DNA of 59,272 nucleotides, taken from assembly GCA_035316885.1 (NCBI GenBank), contig DATHII010000237.1, positions 1-59,272 of the forward strand, written 5' to 3'. The DNA is from DASRTE01 sp035316885. GTDB taxonomy: Bacteria > Actinomycetota > Actinomycetes > Jiangellales > Jiangellaceae. The notes beneath the pieces are model-generated. The model did not search any database. It was not told where the DNA came from and saw nothing but the letters and a program-made list of their open reading frames with translations. A program made the translations under genes and the position numbers. Shown here piece by piece: positions 16,315-25,320 of the stretch. Each line of letters begins with the position of its first letter. Within the stretch, counting starts at the first letter, position 1.

Positions 16315-17580
16315 TCAGCTGGTGAGGGCGTCGCGCATGGGGACGAGCTTGGCGACGCTCTCGGCGAGCTCAGCCTCGGGGTCGGATCCGGCGACGATGC
16401 CGCACCCGGCGAACAGCCGCAGCCGGGCCGGATCGCGGGGGTCGATCTCGGCGCAGCGCAGGGCGATGCCCCACTCGCCGTCACCGGACGCGTCGATCCA
16501 GCCGACCGGCCCGGCGTAGCGCCCCCGGTCCAGCCCTTCGATCTCGCTGATCAGTTCGGCGGCCTCGGTGGTGGGCGTACCGCAGACCGCCGCCGTCGGA
16601 TGCAGCGCGGCAGCCAGAGTCAATGAGCTCGACGAGTCGGCCGCGACACCGGTCACGTCGGTCGCGAGGTGCATGACGTTCGCCAGGTGCAGGACGAACG
16701 GGGTCTCGGGGACGTTCATGCTGGAGCAGTACGGCGTCAGCGCGCCGGCGACCGAACGCACCGCGAACTCGTGCTCCTCGAGATCCTTGCTCGAGCGTGC
16801 AAGAGAGGCAGCGAGCGCGAGGTCGTGGGCGTCGTCGCCGGTGCGACGGATCGTACCGGCCAGAACGCGCGAGGTCACCAGACCGCGCTCGAGGCGGACG
16901 AGCATCTCCGGGGTCGCGCCGAGCAGCCCGTCCACGCTGAACGTCCAGCAGCGCGGGTAGCACTCGGCCAGGCGCGCGAGTGGCCAGCGGGGATCGACCG
17001 GCGTCGGCGATTCGGCCACCAGGTCGCGCGCGAGTACGACCTTCTCGAGCTCGCCACCGGCGATCCGGCCGACGGCCTTGGCCACGACGAGCTCCCACTC
17101 GGAGCCGCTGCGGCCACCGTCGGCGAACGCGACCGTGTCAGGGCGTCGGAACGGGGTGCCGCCGTGCAGGACCGCCGCCGGGGGCAGGGCACCCTGGACG
17201 CCGACCGTCGTCACCCACCACCGTCCGGCGCGGTGCCCGACGACGACCTCCGGGAGCACCAGGACCGAGGAGGAATCGCCGTCGTCGAACGCGAACGACC
17301 CGAACGCGACCGGCCCGCAGCCCGGCAGCCCGACTTCGTCGCGGACGACCGCCGTACCGACCAGCTCACGCCACCACCGCTCTGCGTGCCCGAACCGCTC
17401 AGGGCCCTGTGCCCGGAAGGACGCAGCGCGGCCCCACCCCACCAGCCCCTCGCCGCGCCGGATCCAGGCCAGCGGACCTGCCTCGGGGAGCAACGCGAGA
17501 AGAGGTCCGGGATCGGGGACCGGAACAGTCCGGACGACGAGGGACACGGGGCCGCGCGTGGGGGCGCGGAGGGTCGTCAC
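16315..17580 (-). CDS. menF: Isochorismate synthase
   Basis: The enzyme converts chorismate to isochorismate, the branch point into menaquinone. The 421-residue protein has the chorismate-utilising fold: KVVLARDLVAES, a TFSVDGLLGATPEMLVRL block, RVLAGTIRRT, SSKDLEEHEF and ALHPTAAVCGTP, which are the conserved active-site regions. A siderophore-type isochorismate synthase is possible in principle, but the men gene surroundings favour menaquinone. A TACGCT box (17594-17589, minus strand) ends eight bases before the GTG, so the mRNA is probably leaderless. Confidence 0.92.
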   Translation of the reverse strand: MTTLRAPTRGPVSLVVRTVPVPDPGPLLALLPEAGPLAWIRRGEGLVGWGRAASFRAQGPERFGHAERWWRELVGTAVVRDEVGLPGCGPVAFGSFAFDDGDSSSVLVLPEVVVGHRAGRWWVTTVGVQGALPPAAVLHGGTPFRRPDTVAFADGGRSGSEWELVVAKAVGRIAGGELEKVVLARDLVAESPTPVDPRWPLARLAECYPRCWTFSVDGLLGATPEMLVRLERGLVTSRVLAGTIRRTGDDAHDLALAASLARSSKDLEEHEFAVRSVAGALTPYCSSMNVPETPFVLHLANVMHLATDVTGVAADSSSSLTLAAALHPTAAVCGTPTTEAAELISEIEGLDRGRYAGPVGWIDASGDGEWGIALRCAEIDPRDPARLRLFAGCGIVAGSDPEAELAESVAKLVPMRDALTS

Positions 17581-17589
17581 GTCAGGTGA

Positions 17590-17811
17590 GCGTACGTTGC
17601 CCGATCAGCCCCGCCCGGAGCCGCCCCGCCCGGTTCGCCGGAGGGCTCGGTCGACAACACCAACGACTGGCTCCGCACCCAGCTCGGCTTCGAGGAAGGG
17701 GCCGTGACGACCACGGAGGACACCGTGTACGTCGGCTTCGGACTCGAGGGTCTAGCACCCGGCGAGCGTGACGACTTCGTCGAGCGCTCGATGGGATACC
17801 TGCTCGACTGA
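17590..17811 (+). pseudogene. C-terminal relic of a secreted-peptidase-like gene
   Basis: After an in-frame stop at 17587 the frame reads about 73 residues: a proline/glycine linker, then DNTNDWLRTQLGFEEGAV, VYVGFGLEGLA and an end in GYLLD. Gene-like codon use, the closing helix and an excellent terminator just behind the stop show that this is the true end of a gene whose front part is missing. The ending resembles the C-terminus of M14 carboxypeptidase or immune-inhibitor-A-like secreted proteins, but that is only a recollection of family style. menF has taken the space of the missing part. Confidence 0.5.
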
Positions 17812-17824
17812 AGGCCGGTCAGTG

Positions 17825-17854
17825 CGTCGGGGGGCGGGTGACCGCCCCCCGACG
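17825..17854 (+). terminator. Strong hairpin terminator upstream of menG
   Basis: A perfect 13-bp GC-rich stem CGTCGGGGGGCGG/CCGCCCCCCGACG closes on a GTGA tetraloop. It stands 13 bases after the stop of the relic at 17590-17811 and 31 bases before the menG start, so it belonged to the relic gene and insulates menG. The GTG in the loop is an in-frame but rejected start for menG. Confidence 0.75.
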
Positions 17855-17885
17855 GCTGTTCACGGCGCCCGTAGGGTGGGCGACC

Positions 17886-18632
17886 GTGACGCGCGCTCGC
17901 CTGGACAAGCAGCCACGCGAGATCGCGGCGATGTTCGACGGGGTGGCGGCTCGCTACGACCTCACCAACGACGTGTTGTCGCTGGGCCAGGACCGGCGGT
18001 GGCGGCGTGCAGTGGTACGGGCCGTGGCTCCGGCGCCAGGTGAGCGGGTGCTCGACCTCGCCGCGGGTACCGGCACGTCCAGCTCGCCGTTCGCCGCGGC
18101 AGGTGCGCGGGTCGTCCCGTGCGACTTCTCGACCGGCATGCTGCGGGAAGGGAAGCGGCAGCGGCCGCAGCTGCCGTTCGTGGCCGGTGACGCCACCCGG
18201 CTGCCGTTCGCGGACGCGTCGTTCGACGCGGTGACGATCTCGTTCGGCCTCCGGAACGTGCACGACCCCGATACCGGGCTGCACGAGATGCTGCGGGTCA
18301 CCCGGCCGGGCGGGCGCCTGGTCGTCTGCGAGTTCAGCCACCCGACCTGGGCGCTGTTCCGCACCGTCTACGTCGAGTACCTGATGCGTGCCCTGCCCGC
18401 CCTCGCACGGCGGTTGTCGACCAGTCCGGACGCGTACGTCTATCTCGCCGAGTCGATTAGGGCGTGGCCCTCCCAGCGAGGGCTGTCGGCCTGGATCGCA
18501 GCGGCCGGATGGACCGACGTCCGGTGGCGTGACCTGTCCGGCGGCATCGTCTCCCTCCACCACGCCGTCCGCCCGGAGCAGACCCGAAATACGCAACGGG
18601 CTCGGGCGGTAAATCCGCAGGTCAGGGCATGA
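17886..18632 (+). CDS. menG: Demethylmenaquinone methyltransferase
   Basis: MenG (UbiE family) C-methylates demethylmenaquinone with SAM, the last step of menaquinone synthesis. The 248-residue protein shows MFDGVAARYDLTNDVLS, the SAM motif VLDLAAGTGTSS, GDATRLPFADASFDAVTISF and LRNVHD, and RPGGRLVVCEFS. The GTG at 17886 matches the usual family start better than the GTG at 17838, which lies in a terminator loop. TAGGGT at 17872-17877 ends eight bases before this GTG, so the transcript is probably leaderless. The stop lies within a small hairpin (GGTCAGG/CCTGACC, 18620-18640). Confidence 0.93.
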   Translation: MTRARLDKQPREIAAMFDGVAARYDLTNDVLSLGQDRRWRRAVVRAVAPAPGERVLDLAAGTGTSSSPFAAAGARVVPCDFSTGMLREGKRQRPQLPFVAGDATRLPFADASFDAVTISFGLRNVHDPDTGLHEMLRVTRPGGRLVVCEFSHPTWALFRTVYVEYLMRALPALARRLSTSPDAYVYLAESIRAWPSQRGLSAWIAAAGWTDVRWRDLSGGIVSLHHAVRPEQTRNTQRARAVNPQVRA

Positions 18633-18640
18633 TCCTGACC
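18620..18640 (+). terminator. Small hairpin at the menG stop
   Basis: GGTCAGG and CCTGACC pair perfectly around a seven-base loop that contains the menG stop codon. No T-run follows. It may limit read-through into menJ, which has its own promoter. Confidence 0.35.
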
Positions 18641-18689
18641 GGTCGGGAGGGTGCCGCCACCCCGCTCGATCAAGCCGGCAGAGTGGTCC

Positions 18690-18731
18690 TAGACTGACCC
18701 GGACGAGCGCTCGTGAACGCATTCACGAGCG
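18690..18731 (+). promoter_or_regulatory. menJ promoter with downstream palindromic operator
   Basis: TAGACT at 18690-18695 is a good actinobacterial -10 box. A perfect 10-bp inverted repeat CGCTCGTGAA/TTCACGAGCG with a four-base spacer (18708-18731) lies from about +6 to +29 relative to the expected start. This is the size and position of a dimeric repressor operator, for example of the TetR or GntR type, and it could also form a hairpin in the 5' leader. Confidence 0.6.
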
Positions 18732-18760
18732 GCCACGACCCACCGTGAGGTAGCGACCGG

Positions 18761-20053
18761 ATGAGCCGCGCGGCCAGCGACGCCGACGTCATCGTCGTCG
18801 GCGCCGGACCCGCCGGCTCCACCACGGCGTACTACCTGGCCCGGGCCGGCGTCGACGTCCTGCTGCTGGAAAAGGCCGCCTTCCCCCGCGACAAGGTCTG
18901 CGGCGACGGGCTGACCCCGCGGGCCGTCCGCCAGCTCGTCCGGATGGGCGTCGACACCTCCGGACCTGGCTGGATCCGCAACAAGGGGCTGCGAATCGTC
19001 GGCGGCGGCATGCGCCTGCACATGCCGTGGCCCGAACTCGCCAGCTACCCCGACTACGGGTTGGTCCGCACGCGCACCGACTTCGACGAGATACTCGCCC
19101 GGCACGCACAGAAGTCCGGCGCACGGCTGCAGGAGCAGACGGCCGTGACCGGGCCGGTCATCGACGAACGCACCGGTCGCATCACCGGCGTCAGGGCACG
19201 CCCGCTCGACGACGACACGCGACCGGCCGGCCCGGAAGTCACCTACCGGGCGCCACTGGTGGTCGCCGCCGACGGCACCTCGTCCCGGTTGTCGACCGCG
19301 ATGGGCATCCACCGTCGCGACGACCGTCCGATGGGCGTCGCGGTGCGCACCTACTTCACCACCCCCCGACACGACGACGACTGGATGGAGTCGTGGCTGG
19401 AACTGTGGGAGGAGAACGAGCGCGGCGAACTCGACCTTCTGCCCGGCTACGGCTGGATCTTCGGCACCGGCGACGGCACCAGCAACGTGGGCCTTGGGGT
19501 ACTCGACACGTCCACGGCGTTCGGCCGGGTCGACTACAAACGGCTCCTCCGCCGCTGGGTGGCCCAGACGCCCGAGGAGTGGGGTTTCACCGAGGAGAAC
19601 CAGGTCGGCGAGATCCGCAGCGCCGCGCTGCCGATGGCATTCAACCGCCAGCCTCACTACGCGAGGGGCCTGCTTCTGGTCGGCGACTCCGGCGGGATGG
19701 TCAACCCGTTCAACGGCGAGGGCATCGACTACGCGATGGAGGCCGCCAACCTCGCGGCCACTGTCATTGCCGACGCCGGGGCGCATACCGCTGACGCCGC
19801 CCGAGAGCGCGTCCTGCAGCAGTACCCGGCCGTGCTCAAGTACGAACACGGCGGTTACTACACACTCGGCCGTGTCTTCGTGAAGCTGATCGGCGACCCT
19901 CGCATCATGAAGTTGTGCACGCGCCACGGCCTGCCGCACCCGACTCTGATGCGGTTCACGCTCAAGTTGCTGGCCAATCTCACCGACCGGCGTGACGGCG
20001 ACGCCATGGACCGTCTCATCAACGCGATGACTCGGCTGACCCCGGCAGCATGA
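18761..20053 (+). CDS. menJ: Menaquinone reductase (geranylgeranyl reductase family)
   Basis: The 430-residue FAD enzyme belongs to the geranylgeranyl reductase family, which in mycobacteria (MenJ) saturates one isoprene unit of menaquinone. The N-terminal dinucleotide fold IVVGAGPAGSTTAYYLARAG, the KVCGDGLTPRAV segment and the LLVGDSGGMVNPFNGEGIDY motif that holds FAD are all clear. Being between menG and nuoA supports a role on menaquinone rather than on carotenoid or chlorophyll precursors. The ATG has GAGG upstream and its own promoter with a palindromic operator. The nuo operon follows 106 bases later. Confidence 0.9.
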   Translation: MSRAASDADVIVVGAGPAGSTTAYYLARAGVDVLLLEKAAFPRDKVCGDGLTPRAVRQLVRMGVDTSGPGWIRNKGLRIVGGGMRLHMPWPELASYPDYGLVRTRTDFDEILARHAQKSGARLQEQTAVTGPVIDERTGRITGVRARPLDDDTRPAGPEVTYRAPLVVAADGTSSRLSTAMGIHRRDDRPMGVAVRTYFTTPRHDDDWMESWLELWEENERGELDLLPGYGWIFGTGDGTSNVGLGVLDTSTAFGRVDYKRLLRRWVAQTPEEWGFTEENQVGEIRSAALPMAFNRQPHYARGLLLVGDSGGMVNPFNGEGIDYAMEAANLAATVIADAGAHTADAARERVLQQYPAVLKYEHGGYYTLGRVFVKLIGDPRIMKLCTRHGLPHPTLMRFTLKLLANLTDRRDGDAMDRLINAMTRLTPAA

Positions 20054-20081
20054 TGGCGGCCACAGAAGTGATCCGCCTCAC

Positions 20082-20123
20082 TACGATGGGCACCCGTGCG
20101 TCCGCGGTCGCCGCTTTGGCGAC
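20082..20123 (+). promoter_or_regulatory. Possible nuo operon promoter and leader hairpin
   Basis: TACGAT at 20082-20087 is a plausible -10 box in the 106-base gap before nuoA; no clear -35 is seen. A GTCGCC/GGCGAC hairpin (20107-20123) with a five-base loop lies in the predicted leader. The nuoA Shine-Dalgarno GAGAGGGGAAGG is strong. The evidence is modest and read-through from menJ is possible. Confidence 0.4.
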
Positions 20124-20159
20124 GGCTGTGGACGGCACGAGAGCCGGAGAGGGGAAGGC

Positions 20160-20519
20160 GTGAACCCGTACGTCCCGATCATCGTGCTCGCCGTCGTCGC
20201 CGGCGGCTTCGTGGTGACGTCGATCCTGCTCGGCGCCCTGACCGGCCCCAGGCGCTGGAACCGGGTCAAGGTCGACTCGTACGAATGTGGCATCCAGCCG
20301 ACGCCGCAGCCGGTGGGCGGCGGTCGCTTCCCGATCAAGTACTACCTGACCGCAATGCTGTTCATCATCTTCGACATCGAGATCATCTTCCTGTACCCGT
20401 GGGCGGTCAGGTTCGACGCGCTCGGCATCTTCGGCCTGGTCGAGATGGGCCTGTTCATCCTCACCGTGTTCGTCGCGTACGCGTACGTCTGGCGACGTGG
20501 CGGGCTGGAGTGGGACTAG
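20160..20519 (+). CDS. nuoA: NADH-quinone oxidoreductase subunit A
   Basis: NuoA is a small membrane-arm subunit of complex I near the quinone site. The 119-residue protein has three helices and the conserved loop KVDSYECGIQP, whose Cys lies near the quinone channel, then FDIEIIFLYPW with the conserved acidic residues in the second helix. The GTG has a near-perfect Shine-Dalgarno. It heads a 14-gene operon in the canonical A-N order. Confidence 0.97.
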   Translation: MNPYVPIIVLAVVAGGFVVTSILLGALTGPRRWNRVKVDSYECGIQPTPQPVGGGRFPIKYYLTAMLFIIFDIEIIFLYPWAVRFDALGIFGLVEMGLFILTVFVAYAYVWRRGGLEWD

Positions 20520-20528
20520 GGGTCTGAC

Positions 20529-21083
20529 ATGGGTATCGAGGAGAAGCTGCCGAGCGGAGTGCTGCTCACCAGCGTCGAGAAGCTCGTCGGCTTCATGCGC
20601 AAGAGCTCGGTCTGGCCGGCCACATTCGGGCTGGCCTGCTGTGCGATCGAGATGATGGCCTTCGGCGGGCCGCGCCATGACTCCGCGCGGTTCGGCATGG
20701 AGGTGTTCCGCGCCTCGCCGCGCCAGGCCGACCTGATGATCGTGGCCGGCCGGGTGAGCCAGAAGATGGCACCGGTGCTACGGCAGATCTATGACCAGAT
20801 GCCCGAGCCCAAGTGGGTCATAGCGATGGGGGTCTGTGCCAGCACCGGCGGGATGTTCAACAACTACGCGATCGTCCAGGGTGTCGACCACATCGTGCCC
20901 GTCGACATCTACCTGCCGGGCTGTCCACCGCGACCCGAGATGCTCATGGACGCGATCCTCAAGCTCCACGACAAGATCCAACACGCGCCGCTGGGAGCGA
21001 ACCGGCAGGAGGCGGACGCAGAACGCGAACAGGCCGCTCTGGAAGCCGTACCCGCACACGCGATGAAGGGCCTGCTGCGGTGA
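20529..21083 (+). CDS. nuoB: NADH-quinone oxidoreductase subunit B
   Basis: NuoB carries the terminal iron-sulfur cluster N2 that reduces menaquinone. All four ligand cysteines are present: the tandem CC in GLACCAIEMM, GVCASTGG and GCPPRPE. The 184-residue length is normal for actinobacteria, with an acidic/Ala-rich tail. It starts nine bases after nuoA and its stop overlaps nuoC. Confidence 0.97.
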   Translation: MGIEEKLPSGVLLTSVEKLVGFMRKSSVWPATFGLACCAIEMMAFGGPRHDSARFGMEVFRASPRQADLMIVAGRVSQKMAPVLRQIYDQMPEPKWVIAMGVCASTGGMFNNYAIVQGVDHIVPVDIYLPGCPPRPEMLMDAILKLHDKIQHAPLGANRQEADAEREQAALEAVPAHAMKGLLR

Positions 21084-21834
21084 CCGACGAACGGCCGAGC
21101 GCCGAGGCCACCACGGCCGGACCTGGCGACCTTCCCGCCGAGGTGGCCCGCGCCGACCTGCCCGGACCGCCCCCTGCCCATCCGTCGCGGCGCGGGATGT
21201 TCGGCGTGACCGGCACCGGAGACACCTCCGGGTACGGGCGGCTGGTGGAGCGCGACACCAGCCCTGTGCGCCACGGCTCCACACCCAGGCCGTGGGGTCC
21301 AGGTTTCGACGAGGTCGGTGACGCCCTCGGAGGGGCGCTCGAGACCGCCGGGGGCTCCTTCGACGAGGCGGTCGAGAGAGTACTGGTCCACCACGGCGAG
21401 CTCACCCTCTTCGTCCGGCGCGAGCACCTGGTCGAGGTGGCCCGCGCGCTGCGCGACGACCCGGCCCTGCGCTACGAGATGTGCCTGGGGGTCAGCGGTG
21501 TCCACTATCCGGAGGAGACCGGGCGCGAGCTCCACGCGGTCTACCCGTTCCTGTCGATCACTCATAATCGCCGGGTGCGGGTCGAGGTCGCCTGCCCGGA
21601 CGACGACCCGCACGTACCCTCGATCGTCGAGCTCTACCCGGCGAACAACTGGCACGAGCGGGAGACCTACGACTTCTTCGGGATCGTCTTCGACGGCCAC
21701 CCTGCCTTGACCCGGATCCAGATGCCCGACGACTGGCCGGGTCACCCGCAGCGCAAGGACTACCCGCTTGGCGGCATCCCTGTCGAGTACAAGGGGGCGA
21801 CGATTCCACCGCCCGACGAGCGGAGGGCCTACAC

Positions 21835-21838
<4 letters not shown>
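21080..21838 (+). CDS. nuoC: NADH-quinone oxidoreductase subunit C
   Basis: NuoC (30-kDa subunit) packs against NuoD in the peripheral arm. The 252-residue protein has an extended N-terminal region (about 90 residues, with PPPAHPSRRGMFG) typical of actinobacteria, then the conserved core ending in YPANNWHERETYDFFGIVF and HPQRKDYPLGG. The GTG start overlaps the nuoB stop (GTGA); a much longer open frame upstream overlaps nuoB and is rejected. Confidence 0.96.
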
Positions 21839-23210
<1,372 letters not shown>

Positions 23211-23214
<4 letters not shown>

Positions 23215-23917
23215 CACAGGGGAACGGAGTGCGACCGTCCAACTTGGGCGACACCGCGCGAAGCGAGATGCGCGAGATCATCGCGCGCTACCCCAGGCCC
23301 CGGTCGGCGCTGCTGCCCATGCTCCACCTGGTCCAGGCCTACGAGGGCTACGTCACGCCGGCCGGCATCGAGATGTGCGCCGAGGAACTGGGCCTGACCC
23401 AGGCCGAGGTCTCGGCGGTCGCGACGTTCTACACGATGTACAAGCGCCGCCCGATGGGCGAGTACCACGTCGGCGTCTGCACCAACACGCTCTGCGCGAT
23501 CATGGGCGGCGACGCGATCTGGGCGGAGCTGACCGAGGAGTTGGGTATCGGGCACGACGAGACCACGGACGACGGCAGGATCTCGCTGGAGCACGTCGAG
23601 TGCAACGCGGCCTGCGACTTCGCTCCGGTCGTGATGGTCAACTGGGAGTTCATGGACGACCAGACCCCCCAGTCCGCCCATGAGCTGGTCGACAAGCTCC
23701 GCGCGGGTGAAGAGGTCCGTTCCACGCGGGGCCCCGTCGTCTGCACCTGGCGGGAGGCCGCACGTGTGCTCGCGGGCTTCCCGGACGGTCAGGCCAACCA
23801 GGGACGACAGGCAGGGACAGCGAGCCTTGCCGGGCTGGTCCTGGCGCACGAGAAGGGCTGGCAGGCGCCTGAGGGCGGCACCCCCGCCCTCGAGGCCAGG
23901 CCGGGGGAGGCCGCGCA

Positions 23918-23921
<4 letters not shown>
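23211..23921 (+). CDS. nuoE: NADH-quinone oxidoreductase subunit E
   Basis: NuoE (24-kDa) holds the N1a [2Fe-2S] cluster in a thioredoxin-like fold. The ligands are CTNTLC and the later CNAAC in the 236-residue protein. The core ends near residue 170; the remaining Ala/Gly-rich tail is an actinobacterial extension. The GTG start overlapping the nuoD stop is preferred to the upstream open frame. Confidence 0.96.
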
Positions 23922-25227
<1,306 letters not shown>

Positions 25228-25228
<1 letters not shown>

Positions 25229-25320
25229 TGTCCGGAGCAACGAGCCGCCGAGTGAGCGCAGTGGCCGGCCCTGCTCTCGGGGCCGTCCGCGCAGCGAACG
25301 AGAAGGCGAGTGCGACCTGA
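25228..25320 (+). CDS. 30-residue open frame stitched between nuoF and nuoG
   Basis: An ATG overlapping the nuoF stop (TGATG) opens 30 codons that end in a TGA overlapping the nuoG ATG in the same way. The product (MSGATSRRVSAVAGPALGAV and an ANEKASAT end) resembles nothing I know. The nuoG Shine-Dalgarno (GAGAAGG) lies inside it. Both junctions read almost the same (GCGACCTGATG or ACGACCTGATG), suggesting it arose by duplication or insertion at the junction. It may serve only to carry ribosomes from nuoF to nuoG. Confidence 0.35.

Noticed and set aside
17838..17886. Upstream GTG start for menG
   Set aside because: This GTG is in the loop of a perfect 13-bp terminator, and family members start near the VTRARLDKQPRE segment at 17886.
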